Source: Chionis minor (taxonomy: Eukaryota > Chordata > Aves > Charadriiformes > Chionididae). From it: a stretch of DNA of 64,000 bases. The stretch spans positions 62,001-126,000 of the forward strand of contig VZSF01001222.1 in the NCBI GenBank assembly GCA_013398295.1, read 5' to 3'. The notes below the pieces were generated by a model. It was not told the DNA's origin and searched no databases. It saw only the letters and a program-made list of their open reading frames with translations. The stretch's first letter is position 1, and each line of letters starts with the position of its first letter. A program made the translations under genes and the position numbers. This document shows, in pieces, positions 26,460 through 38,794 of this stretch.

Positions 26460-27491
26460 ATCTCATTAAATTAGTTTTACTTGGGAAAAATATTGAGGCC
26501 TTATAAACAAACCAACCAACCCATCAAAAAATCAGCATCTGAAGTGTCAGAACCTGTAATTAAAGCCAAGTAATTAATTCTACTGTGACAGATAGTCACT
26601 GCCACTACCTGTAATGCACGGTTTAATTCAGCACATGGCGCATGCATACACATAACTTACATACACTCCATAAAGCCCACTTTCTTTTTGCACAGGCGCA
26701 CTTCCTTTTTCTCCCAAGCCAGATAAACAACAGTGAGCATGGATGATGGTTATGAATAAAACCTCTACAGCTTCAAATAATTTAATTGTCTAAGTCATTC
26801 ACCTCATTTCAATGTTAACTGCTGCCTGTGAGGACAAATATAATCAGCTTTGGGCTTCTTCTACGGTTTGTTTTTAAAATAAAAGTGAATGTAATGTATG
26901 CAAAACCGGCTGGTTGGCTTAGCCTCCCTTGGGAAAGACAGCCACAGCCTTTGAAAACAGAGCCAGTCCCTCGCCTGTCTCACTGAGACGGGTCCCTTCA
27001 CATCCAGAAAAGTCTTGCTGAAAAAGCCTGGGGGGGCGGTGTGACAGGGGACACCCCAACCCCCAAAGATGAGGCTGGAGGGGAGGGAAGGGAGTGTGGA
27101 AGCAGGGACATTTGAGAATGAGGGTTGCGGCAGAGAAGCCCGCATAAGGACAGCCGCCTGTTTTGCCACACTTAACAGCACCACGTGCAACCCCCCCAAG
27201 CAGCTGAACACCACAGCCTCACGTTTGGAAGCGTGAGGGAAGTACCAAGAAAAAGACAAACTCAGATTGGGGGACAACCAGACTATGAAGAGGGCTACAG
27301 TAAAGCAGCATAGGGAAGAAATATATCCTATTAATAAATTATTTTTTCCTGAAGAAAAATTTCCTCAAATATTTTCACTTTTGGGTCAAACATGTCCAAA
27401 TGAGAAAAATGCATTAAAAAGTATTTTTCATTAACTGTTTCTTCTTTAAAAAATTCTGCATACTTCAAATCTATTTATATTTAAATCATTT

Positions 27492-27511
27492 AAAACAAAA
27501 CAAAACAAAAC
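27492..27511. repeat. (AAAAC)4 short tandem repeat
   Basis: Four perfect AAAAC units within A-rich sequence. Confidence 0.88.
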
Positions 27512-28852
27512 CATAAACTACCTTTTTTACTAACACACGTACACACTGAACGCAACAGATTACCTGCCTGAAACGTGATGCACAGGCTTTGATCTGGAAG
27601 TTTGCACAGGAATTAAATACCACTAAAAGAACCTAACACCCCTGCATATGCTAACAAGAGACATCAGTGGTGGGGGAAGCTTTGCCTTTATAAGATAATA
27701 GAATCTGGACCTACAAAGAGGGAGATGTTACATACTGCAATGTCAGAAGCAGCACTGGCACTGGCAGCAGCCAAGCTCTCCTTTGCCAACGCTACGCAAC
27801 TCTGGCTTGGAATAGAGCATCCGTAATGGGAGACAATCATTCAACTACCCCATCCTTTTTCCCTATAGAAAAATCCAATAAAAGATATCCATTAATTTTC
27901 AGTTCTGGTGCTTTTTTGTTATGTTCGTTTTTGATTACTTCCAGTGCCTTGACTCCAGCCGCATTTTTCAGATTAGTTCTCAGAACAACTAAAGTAACTG
28001 GTAATTTTTGATGGGAGAATAAATCCAGAAATAAGAATGGCTCTGGATAAACTCCAACTAAGGTAGGCAAATTAACCAGTCTTTACCTTCTAGAGGACAG
28101 TTTTCCTCAGTGATAAGGAAGGTTCTTGCTGCCTGTTACTTAATGGGTAACATATCTCTTTCAGTAGGGAAAAGAATACTCTATGCAGTTGTATTAGCCA
28201 GTAATTGAAAAGCTTTTTGCAATCCAATTTCCTTTTAATTTTGCTTCCAAATAGCACATCCCCAGATGAGAATGCCAAATTCTGTCACTAATTTAGCATT
28301 TAAGTCAAATGTATAAGTATTTGCCACAGAAATGAAACTTTCCAATAGAAACAAATTGTTATTTAGCCTTCCGTTTAACAGAACAATAATGATTGCATTT
28401 AAACACTCACAGTTGTAGAGGAAAGTACATACCTAAAGTTGATGATTTATGTTTTTCAGTTACTTACTGCTGACGCTTAAGAAACTCTCAAGTCACGGGT
28501 TTATCCCACCTACTTAAGTTACTTGCCATATCATTAATGCGGGGAAAGTCCCAACTATGTCCTAAAGGTGAACATTCAGATGAGTGTTTTCCCTTCATCA
28601 GTTTCTGCAATGAACTGTCAGCACAGAATTTTCTAGCACCTTCATTATTAAAAATTTTAGGACACAACAATGCATATGGATTCAAGATGAACATAATGGT
28701 TTAAAGACTACTTAGAGATTACAGTTTCATTTCATATTAATTTCAATATAAAACCTGTGTTTTAATTTTCCTGAAGTTGCCACCGGTTTTGCAATCTGCT
28801 ATACTATTTTTACTGTAGAATTTGGGTTTAGCTTGCTGTGGCGTACATTGGG

Positions 28853-28870
28853 CGCTGATAATCATTAGCG
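28853..28870. promoter_or_regulatory. Homeodomain-type palindromic site in a CpG-bearing island
   Basis: An 18-nt imperfect palindrome begins CGCTGATAAT and ends CATTAGCG, with TAAT and ATTA cores one base apart, an arrangement known to bind homeodomain dimers. Three CpGs occur within 40 bases (28842, 28853 and 28869), against a CpG-poor background, which hints at conservation. Function is inference. Confidence 0.25.
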
Positions 28871-29453
28871 GTATTTTAAGCTGTAAATGATAACCAGGGA
28901 CCTATAACCATAGTATGTCAAACACTTAAGCTGCATACCTCACAGCTGCCAATAGCTAACTTGGAGCTAGTGAGATCAATAAGGTTGCATTAGTGTAAGT
29001 GAGAGGAGAAAGCAGAACCGCTAACTGCTGGAGCTAGGAAGAAATTACAATACAATTCCCCTATAGTCAAGTAATTTCATAACGGCTCATCACAATCTTT
29101 GTGTTCCATGAAATACCTATCCTTTGTCAGATATGGTATAGCTGGATCACTGGTATATTTAACTTTTTTTCTTTTCACCCATAAGTACAGCAGTAGTTCC
29201 ACTGTGTCAGTACGCACGGCCTTCCCGCAGTCACAGGCCAGATCAAGGGTACGGTCCCCTTGTTTATTTCTGTGACACAGTTGAGGCTTTCTTTGCTTGT
29301 ACTAATACTGATAGTTACCACAAGTTATTGCTAGATGTATTTTAATGTTCAAAGTAGAATTAGTAGATAGATTTTCAGTCAAGTTAGTTTTGAAGGCAAG
29401 TATAACTGCCATAAAATCCAGTTCATTTATGGGATTGTGAGAAGATTCTCATT

Positions 29454-29561
29454 CCAATCTAACCAACCGTCCAGTATATAAACCCTGCCAAGCTTAGCGT
29501 TGGCATAGACAGACAGTTCATTAACGGGAGCTACTGGAGCAGATCTTCACCAATCACATTG
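29454..29561 (+). promoter_or_regulatory. Candidate core promoter with short first exon
   Basis: A CCAAT box (29454-29458) is followed by a clean TATA box, TATATAAA (29475-29482). A start site would be expected near 29505. At 29561/29562 there is a good 5' splice site, 'attg|gtaagcc', so the layout would give a first exon of about 55 nt with no ATG. The CCAAT box is closer to the TATA box than usual. There is no CpG island. All the parts are short motifs that can arise by chance in AT-rich DNA, so this is a weak call for a transcript of unknown kind on the plus strand. Confidence 0.15.
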
Positions 29562-32500
29562 GTAAGCCACCCCTCATTAGTTTCATAATTACACTGTATA
29601 TGTCCCACACACCACATATCATGTTTTTGAGCTATTAAAATATAGCTTTCATTTTCTGAAAGGCTAACCACATTAAATCACAGAAGCCAGGAGTAGCACT
29701 CTCTTAAACAAATCGTAATTCACATTACACATCTAAACTGACTTTTCTTCTGAATGACACAATCTAGCAAGGTGCAGTATTGCTGATCTTCAGAAGCTGC
29801 TGGTTCTTCAGAGATCAGATTTTAATTATGAAGAAAATGACAGTTGTGATGAAAAGGCTGGTAAATGAAATAACCATCTCTTGGTTTGCACTTGGTATTC
29901 TAGGCACCATTATTCTTACCATCCCTTGAGAAAAGCCAGAATTGCACTTTAAATCAAAGTCACTTAGACTTTTTATGACCAACAGACACCCTGACGGTAC
30001 ATTCCCCAGTCAGGGTATTTACGATGCAGCTCTGCCAGAACCCTGTATACCCTTCATTTCTTTAACAAGAAGCCACAGAATTTTGCATTGAAGTACTATT
30101 CACCTAAATACCTACACGTTTATTTTGCCCAGTGAAAAACACAAAGCAAACATGCGGGACTACGTGGGCAGCACTTCTAGTGAAAAGTCCTCCACAGATT
30201 CAAGAGAAATCTAGAACTTCCATGCAAAATCACATAGAAACACACTTCTCCCAGCACCTATTCTGGCTGACAGCTTCTTCCCAGTAACTCAGAACTATTT
30301 CTTTCTGTATTGAAAACACTTCATCCTTCTGATCATATTACCCACCACTACTTGTGCTTTTCTAGTTATTTCTGCAAACATACAAACAACACTGGCAAAC
30401 ATGACAGGTTGCCTTCTTCCACTTCAAATGTTGATGCGCAGTTAAGTTACAGTGCCTGTAATTGCAAATATACAGCATGCAATTGTACTGAGACTGGCGG
30501 TGTGCCCCACACACACCTTCCTGCAGAAGAACCAAAGCAAGGGAAAATGGAACCAAGGTTTGATATAGTTGCTTCTCAGTACATCTGAGGATACTAAATG
30601 CATAGCGAGTAATTACTTTAAATGCTACAGGTTTACATGGCTTTTCTGACAGATTAGTCTATCTGAGGAAAGCATCTGAAACATTTAGCTAAACCATAAA
30701 ATGTATGTACTAATTAGTTTGTACTGTAGGCTGCAATTAAAATTGTACACAACAGGAAAGTCTGTATTTAGAGGATTTAGGATTTTTAAAAACCTGTTTT
30801 TTGTATCATCAAACTCTGGTACATTTAAATTTTAACTCTTTTCAGTAGTGCATAAACCTTATATACAACAGTATTACTTGTGCACCCTTCTGTGTTCCTT
30901 CACACGCTCCTGAAGCTATCTGTACACCATTCCCCAACAGATTATACTATTGCTTTAACTGTCTGTTCATCATATCTATTCTCTCAGATGTGAAGCAGAA
31001 CAATGCATCACTTCTTAATAGTGTTTATGTGAATGGCATAATAAAGACGTTCGCAGAGGTACACCATAATGATTCTTGCCTGTAAATGTTAATGCATCCC
31101 TAATTCACAGTTTCATGGGAAAAATTACATACTTCCATGGCCCAAACGATACAAAATCATCATACATAAACACAGCCACTACTTTGTCTTTTAAGAGCAC
31201 CTCAAGATCCTCTAGAAATTCAAAGACAAGCATCTTAATTGCAAATGCCAGACACATTTCCTCTATTAATGTAAAAACATCACCTTTATTGCCTTTTCCA
31301 TTTACCTTGCCAAAGCTACAAGTGCATCCAGTCTTATTTGAAGCTGCAAGTGATTTACATTCAAAATAGCCTACCAGTAAAATATTTCAGTTAGATTTTG
31401 TTTCCTTGACTTCCCGTCTTGGTTAATCCAAACTCACACTCCCCAGACTCTCTCACAAAATAAAAACTATTCAAATCTTCTCACTCACTTTAAAACCTCT
31501 ACATTTATCAAATTCCTCCCCACTTTTTTTCTACTTTAAAATTATACTGTGAAAATACTTTGGGACTACCCTACAATATGGAAGACTTCCCTTTTAGAAG
31601 AACAATGAACACAAATTATTGAGTCCCTTACTAATCCACAACTGTAAAATGTCATCAGCAATTCTTGTAAGATCACCAGCTGTTGAAAACGGCTTGACTT
31701 TCTACACTGACCTTTAACATTTGTAGTTTGCAAGAGGATCTCTGTACTTTTACATCTGCTTAAAACGGATCCTACTGAAAGTGAGACTAACACTGACAAT
31801 TACCTCAGAGAAATTTACACGTGTGTGTGCTCGTGTATAGGTGCCAATAAGCACTCACCTGTTCACAATACCCATTCAAGGCTTCCAGGTAATATTTCAC
31901 TCTCTCTTCTAAAATTTTAATTAAATGTTAAAACCAGGAGAAATTCCTATTACACTTAGTCTATATGTGAATGTGACATTTAATATGCTTCGTTTTTTAA
32001 CAAAGAATGTAATCAGGTAAAGCACAGGATAAAGATTGGTTTTACCTGGTCGCAAACTCAGTATGAAGGACAACAGGATGAACGAAGGATACGAATGAAA
32101 TGAAACGGAGGATAAATTGGTTATGTGCAAGGGCTGTTTGCAGCCAGCGTTCTCTAGTCATAGGCCACCTTCACAAGGCACTGTGCTCCCTCTACGTTTA
32201 CAAAGGAACCGGGTTTCCTAACTGGCATAGCTATGTTGTGCCTGTACCTGAAGAACTGGTTCAGTGCGAGGCTGGAGATGATTATTACCTTGTCCTTCAC
32301 CAGTTTGTTTGTTTGCTTGCTGAAACTAAGTGAAACTTTGACAAATTTATTACGAATTTCCTGTAAGAAGGGAACAGATCTTGATGCCCAAATGGGTCTA
32401 ATGCAAGCAAACAATAAGAGGATACAACTGCTCTGGCGATACTTTATCAGTTCAAGTTCTTCAAACACTTCACGTAGGAGGTGTAAAAAACAAAATCTTC

Positions 32501-33889
32501 ACAAGGTGTCTTGAAAAATATTTGTTTTGTTCAAATGCTGTTAAAAAATACTACAACAAAGTGTATATGAGCTACTAGTTATCACACTGTACATAAAGAT
32601 AAGGAAATAATATAACACAAAGAGAATTTGAACTCATTTTTTGGCATCCTCTTACTATTTGTAAATAACTGAGGTATTTCCTGCATGTATGCCCACTCCT
32701 GAAGTATACTGAGCATAAAAAACCCTCTAATTTTTAATTGTATAGGAAGTTCTTCACACAAAGTGAGTGATACCTCACACATTAGAAGATAGGTGCCAGA
32801 GAATAGAAGAGATTTTATCAATTACCATTAACATTTTGTGGTGTCAGTCTGTGAATACCAAATGTGGCTCCAAGAAAACGGACATTAACTCTTTAATGGG
32901 ATCCTTTAGTATGAAACTTATTAGACCTGAGAAAGATAATGCTGTCATCCAGAGCTGCCAGAAGCAAATGCTAGGTCTCAAAACAATACTGCTCATGGAA
33001 TAAGTAAGTGACAGTATCCAAACTCACCTAACGTAACAGAAAAAGATCCTCCTTTCTTACAGTCTTGCCTAGACTTTTCCAAAAGTTTTAATCAAATATG
33101 CACGTGAAGCTTTGCAGCAAAAAAATATTCTACCTGCAATCTCTGGCTGCAAGGTAGACAGATTATACAACAGGCTTTTAAATAATCAAAGGGAGATGTT
33201 AGATTAAACTTTTTGGTGCAAGTGAAGGTCACTGTTGTCTTCCAGGATAAGAAAGAACACGCTGAATGCAAATAGCACTAAACCATGAATTAAATATAAT
33301 TTACCAACAATTAGGGAAATCCTAATTTCCTTTCTGAATGAAGAAAAAAATTAATGTTGATATTAAAAATACATTATGATTTCTTTATCACCTTCATTAA
33401 ATAAATTATAAATTATTTCATACCTCTATAATGTAGAGAAGGCACGTAATATATTCCTCACACTTAAAAGATAGAAGCAAATCAAGTAAGTTTCCAGTTC
33501 TTTTGAATTTTACTGCCTTTCTTATACTGCATCCTCATTTTGAATTATGGCAAATTTTGTTCTACACAAATTTAGACCTACCCATTCTTGAATTAACCTG
33601 TGTTGCCAGCCTGTTGGGAATCATTTTGTGTGAACATCTGGACCAACCACATGTTTCCGACTGGAAATAAATCATCATTTATGAGTATTAAAAGAGGGTT
33701 GATGAAGATTAGATTGCATATGTTTAGTGCATTATGAGAAAATATTATATAAAAGTTGTGTTTGGAAAGTTTATGGAATACACTGAAAATGAGATGTGTA
33801 TCTTGGTCTGTATTTACTGGAATTTTCACTAATATTACAGTGCCATCTGTATATAATCAATATTTAATTATTATTTAACACCTCGATTT

Positions 33890-33906
33890 AAAAAAAAAAA
33901 AAAAAA
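33890..33906. repeat. Poly-A tract, 17 nt
   Basis: Run of 17 adenines only five bases before the 38-bp tandem duplication at 33912. No recognisable retroposon body lies upstream. Confidence 0.9.
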
Positions 33907-33911
33907 GGATG

Positions 33912-33988
33912 TGGTGCATATCTCACTAAGGAGTCTTTTGGTGATTTTATGGTGCATATCTCACTAAGGAGTCTTTTGGTGATTTTAT
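33912..33988. repeat. Perfect 38-bp tandem duplication, two copies
   Basis: Copy 1 is 33912-33949 and copy 2 is 33950-33987. Both begin tggtgcatatctcactaagg and are identical over the full 38 bp, which suggests a recent duplication or possibly an assembly artefact. The pair follows a poly-A tract. Confidence 0.95.
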
Positions 33989-35160
33989 TCTACAAATTAA
34001 AGATAGCATGGGTCTTTAGTGGGTAACTGTGATCCCAAGGGAGCCATCAGGTATCCTTGAATCTGTAAGGGACTTCAGTGTTATGTCCTCACATCCCTTC
34101 CTGAAGTATCATTTCTATACGTGTGACTGGAAATGGGTACTACAGAAATCTGCTACTCCAATTCTATGTCCCCTGACCATTCAGACTTACACTCAGTAAT
34201 ACACAGGAGTCCTTCCTTTTTAAATCAACCTTTCTATAGGAAACCTATAGCTTTTATTTACATATCTGGCAACAGCAACTAATTAATCGGGAATGGAACA
34301 ACTGCAGCATTTTTTATGCTGGCCTATACACCAAGCACTTCATAGGCCTATAGACATACATCTAGCACTCCTACTTTATTGGACTGCCTAAAGCTAGACC
34401 TCTACTCTAAGCTTACGATCTAGGCCCTCTGTAGTTATCTAGTCACTGGAGAAAGAAGGGGAATTCCTGAGTCTATTCATACCACGTATCTTGGACTCCT
34501 GTTGCTAAATTGCTTTTAGACCTTCATGCCTCTCTCCAATGACTAAAGAGGGGGAACTACAGGGCCCGTTTAGAATAATATCCTGACTAAACATAAACAA
34601 GATAAATACCATGCTTCATATCTAAACTTAATCTTTATATTCCAAAACATTGAAATACTGGAAACAAGAAAGCAATTCCAAGAAGACTGTAAACAAAACA
34701 TAACACGTGAGAGAAAAATTTAGATGTAAGGGGCAAGTTTTGACTTTCCTGAATTTGATGCTTCAGGCAAGCCATATGCACCTTTTTCAAGAAAGTCCTT
34801 TGTCTTTATAAAAGACATTATCAGTGTTGGTGACTGCAGCAGAGTTTGCACCTTCCTAAATTTTTGTATCAATTATGCTTTGAAGGTGCTGAATGATGCC
34901 ATTCTGGGAAATATATCTCAGCTAATTAAAGAGTTGTATTTTCCTTGAAGAAGGAACACAATTCATGATGAAATAGGAGATTAATGCTTTCTAAAGTCAG
35001 AAATCCTCTGGGTGAAAGTAAAATAGGTTTTCGAATAGACACATTTTCCAATCAACACCATTGGCTAAATATTCCCGAAAGGCTTCAAATTTGAACTGAG
35101 GGAGTCCAAAACTGCATATGAAGGCATAGAGCTTTTATTATTTTCCTTTGTCTAACTTAG

Positions 35161-35280
35161 AAACAATAGAACAGGTAAACACATGGGATTGTACACCCAA
35201 AGAACAAGTTACAACTCCCCAAACACCGTGCAATAGCAGGCAAAGTGCCTGCAATGCCACAAATGGTGTAACAGAGAAAG
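35161..35280 (+). other. Candidate coding exon, 120 nt, phase 1-1 (unconfirmed)
   Basis: A pyrimidine-rich 3' splice site ('ttttcctttgtctaacttag', ending 35160) leads into 120 nt that end at a good 5' splice site, 'gaaag|gtgagc' (35280/35281). One frame is open throughout, with two bases finishing a codon at the start and one base left at the end, so the exon is phase 1-1 and could be skipped without breaking a frame. The encoded stretch is hydrophilic and threonine- and asparagine-rich, with three cysteines and one N-glycosylation sequon (NAT), beginning TIEQVNTWDCTPKEQ. Read through the donor, the frame stays open to a stop at about 35387. I recognise no domain or homologue. Against it: the only clear branchpoint-like sequence, tctaac, is too close to the AG, and no partner exon in a matching phase is evident. 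Confidence 0.18.
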
Positions 35281-35456
35281 GTGAGCTTTTAGAGTGGTTT
35301 GTGTATCGTAGAAGTGTGAGATCAGGAAACTCATATATTTACTATTACACTGAAAAGCCTGTATTAGAAGTATCAAGGGCTTCTTAACTTGCATCTTTAT
35401 GTATACATAAACTGCTCATTTGGGTAAGCACGTAAACAAATGTATTTTCTGTATAA

Positions 35457-35966
35457 ATGCATTCAGCTGAAAAAGCCTCCAAACTTGTGCTGTATGGGAA
35501 AAAATATATTCTCAAGCTGTTCAGTGCAAACCTTAAAGTGACAGGAATTACTAAGTGTCAGTTCACTAACAATGGGCCAGTGCAGCACAACACTTTGAAA
35601 AATGCCAGTGACAAACACTGTAATGTAACTCCTGGGGGTGGGACAAAGGTGGTGAGTGTTTGGAATATGCATTTCCTCAGAGGCTACAACAGTAGGCATT
35701 ATTCTTACTGTGCCAGGGCAAGACAAGGGAGAACAAAAAACTTCTCATTCTCTGTTAAGCAAAGAGGCCTTCTTGGCTGGAGCAGGGCTGACAAAAGTGC
35801 TCTGAACAGCTCATTTCCCCACCGCAGGCACACACAACTACTTGCAGACACATGGTCCTCTGCTCTGTCCTCATTTTTCGCTCCTGAGAGACCACAGAGG
35901 GGAATGACAAAAATGGAAGCTTGCTCAGATTTGGTACAGGCAACATTTCCCTGGATGGTTCCATAA
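35457..35966 (+). other. Longest ATG open frame, 169 codons, unassigned
   Basis: This is the longest ATG-initiated frame in the window. At about 38% GC stops should close a random frame roughly every 15 codons, so 169 codons is unusual, though this stretch is GC-richer than average and the opposite strand is also fairly open (99 and 87 codons), which weakens the case. The predicted protein is basic and serine-rich with no signal peptide, membrane segment, zinc-finger or reverse-transcriptase motif that I can see. The ATG context is poor (T at -3, C at +4). There is no obvious promoter. It could be a chance frame, an orphan ORF in a long non-coding RNA, or an eroded retrocopy. Confidence 0.12.
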
Positions 35967-36099
35967 AATGTTGGGCCAAATTGTAATTTGGCACAAGGCA
36001 TCACTGTTCTAGTGTTTTCTAATTAGAGAGAGAAGAGTGCTTTATAGCAGATAAGCATTTCCCTCACTCTGCAAATGTGATTTATGCCATGTCTTTATT

Positions 36100-36438
36100 A
36101 TGAGTTCTGCTGGCCTAGCTCTGTTCATCAGGGTGCTGAGGACACACATTCCAGGACTAACCAAGGACCCCAGATTTCTCCTGCAGGTGTGGTTACATAG
36201 CAAACTGGCATTTCCAACAGACTGGTTTGATTCCCTCCTAAGACATCATTTTACTATAATGATACATGCCACAGCCTTCCTGTATCACTACATTCATTCT
36301 GAGACCACCTTCTGGGAGCATGTGAAAGTCCTGAGATTGTTAGAGCTGTGCAAAGGTGCCTTCACGCCTTCCCAGCTTCTTTCCTATCAATTTCCTAAGG
36401 AAAGAAAGTTGCTCAGAACAGGATTCAAAGTCTTCTGA
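36100..36438 (+). other. ATG open frame, 112 codons, unassigned
   Basis: This frame lies 134 bases after the 169-codon frame, on the same strand but in a different reading frame. The predicted peptide is balanced in composition, leucine- and histidine-rich, beginning MSSAGLALFIRVLRTHIPGL. Inside it, 'ccagatttctcctgcag' at 36172-36188 is a good 3' splice-site match with the same frame open for another 83 codons. The ATG has A at -3. I find no recognisable domain. It is best treated with 35161-35280 and 35457-35966 as one stop-poor region. Confidence 0.1.
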
Positions 36439-38753
36439 TGTTCCCTGTAAACGCACTTATTGGTTGGCATCCTGGGCTCCTCATTTAATCCTTACTCTCT
36501 TCAGTCTCAAATAGTCTTGCTAGCCCACAATTCTGCCAGCCCTGTAGTGCACAACAATGCAGACAGCACGAGAATCCTTGTAGAAACCACTCAGACAGCA
36601 TTAGCGTCCCACTATGTATATTGTTTGCTCTCCAAAAGCCAGAGCCTCAACAGGTGTTTTTCCTTCGATGTCACTGGAGCTACACTGGTTTCTTTCACTT
36701 CAGGGATCTAATTCAAGATTTTGTTGGCTCTACCCCAAAGCTGTCTTCTGCCCAGAGGTCTAAAAGTGTAAGAAAACTCTCAGGAACTTTCAAACTTCTT
36801 ATTCTTTAACTATTCCCCTTTTTTCCTACTTTGGGACAAGTAAAAATTTTGAGCCTGCAGATTTTAGGCAATAACTTAAGAGTAAACTGTAGCAGATCTT
36901 TCATTTGAGTTCCTCAGATTTAATATTTAATGTTTCTCCCAGAAATGCAGAGCTGCTGTTTTCTCCTGACAGAACACCACCACATTTAAAAAAAAAAGTG
37001 AAAAAGTTCTAGAGAAAGTCTTTGGCTTCTTACAGATCTGGAAACTTGCGGTATTTCATACAAAAGTGTATCATTTTCTACACAGGGTATCCCCATCTCT
37101 CAGAACTAAAATAACCTAAATGAAAAAAGTTACAAAAGTCCAGGCAAGCAATGAGATTCGTCCATTTTTAATTCCTCACATTCTTTCAATAAGTCACTAC
37201 TGGATAAAACCAAAGACCACGTGCACTCTGAGAGCTGTTCTGAATTCCACTATGATGAGCAGTAATATGACAGATAAATTAAAAACTACAGAAAATGCCA
37301 CCAAAAGTCCTTATTCTGTTAGCACTGAAAGTCGTGTGTACATGAAATAATTAGATAGGAACAACTCCATGGTAAAAAAACCTGCTAACAGGTGAAACAT
37401 AAGAAAGTTACAGCTCAGCAGCAAGCATTTGAGAAAAGGCTTGTTTATGCACTTACTAGAAGAAGCGATGTTTACATTTAATGTTCAATGTCACTAGAGC
37501 AGATTTTATTATCCATGCCCTTCCAGTTTTCTTAGCTCTCTCCTCTCATCCTACAACAGTGATTCATTTGAACTATTTTTTATGTTAAGCCCAAAGAGTT
37601 CCAAAAATGATGTACGACACACAAGATTAGACTCTGTCAGTGCCTAAAACATTACCATCTTCTAAACTTCATAAAGCTGAAACCTTTGCCAATATATTTT
37701 TCTCAGTTACTCTGTCTCTAACTCCTAGGCAGCGTCAAGATTGCAGAGAAGACTGGCTCTAACTCTGTGCCCGAAAAAGTGCTTTGTTATTAATTTAACC
37801 TGTTAAATATCAGCAGTGTTGTTCTTTGCTCAGCACTGAATTATATCCAAGTCATGTCTTGTTTCACATAGTTGGACATGGGCTATATTTGTATTTTCAC
37901 CATATTACTTCCTTTACTTTTTTACTGAATTGCATGTTGACAAAATAACCCACTTGACAATAAAAAAAGAAAAATCACTTATGCCATGTGCAAAAGCTCA
38001 TAACTCTATTTCTGCAAATGGGTTAAGCATGTCTGAACTTTAAAAACTATTTCGTTGGATCATTTAGTGCTGCCTAGGAATATGTCTTAGAAAAGTTAAT
38101 CTAAGTGGTGCACTAATCCTATGCATCAGAACACAACAGCAAAGAAATTGATTTTTAGAAGGCTGTGAATTCATTATTAAACACCATATAGAAACAGCAA
38201 GAGATATATCTCAAAACATGATCTATGAACATATTACTTCACTCAAAACTTAACTTTACAGGTGTACAATTCACTATGATATTTAATGTTTAAGAAAAAT
38301 TTACAATGCATCTTTAAAGTATATTGCAGATGTTCTTGGGATTAAATTTGCTCAAAGGTAACATAACATAAGGACAAACGCAGTAGTTCTAAGTGCGTAA
38401 TGACAGCCAGGCATTGTAGTCAGAAGTAATATTTGTTAACATACGTTAACAATGTAGAAGGTGACACTTAGGTAGAAATCTCTTACCTGCCTTGGTTGAA
38501 TCTCTCCTGATAAGGTTTGTTCTGTGAAAGATGCAAATCTTTATGTGTAAATCAGAAGCAAAGGTGTGCTTGGCACATCCAGTTTTCAGCAAAGCTCAAG
38601 TGTTATACGTGTAAGTAATAAATTGGCTTCTTAAAGTAGCTCAGACCAGATTAATTGGAAACAGAGTCACTGCTTGCAAGGTTGCTGATGCTGTTCCTTC
38701 TGCTTTGTGCCTTTGCAGAGAGCTAATGTACAAAATAAGCCAGAGAGCAAATC

Positions 38754-38794
38754 CCTTTCTCTCTCTTTCTCTCTTTACCTTTTCTCTTTCTCTT
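38754..38794. repeat. Pyrimidine-rich CT tract
   Basis: About 40 bases almost wholly C and T, with one interruption (ta) near 38776. It is followed by 'aaatggtgagtt', so a polypyrimidine tract sits beside a 5' splice-site-like sequence, but no AG acceptor lies between them. Confidence 0.8.

Larger units (their letters stand above)
26460..35100. other. No gene seen; GC-rich patch then AT-rich DNA
   Basis: 26930-27270 is a second GC-rich patch with runs of G and C and an open minus-strand frame that begins at a non-ATG codon. The rest is AT-rich with the possible regulatory motifs near 28.85 and 29.5 kb and the tandem duplication at 33.9 kb. Confidence 0.55.

Noticed and set aside
26861..27277. 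138-codon open frame on the minus strand.
   Set aside because: It starts at TTG; the first ATG leaves a much shorter frame, in a GC-rich patch where open frames are expected.
34200..34640. Stretch of light-strand-like composition considered as a nuclear mitochondrial insertion.
   Set aside because: No mitochondrial gene or tRNA sequence could be recognised and the frames are broken in every phase.
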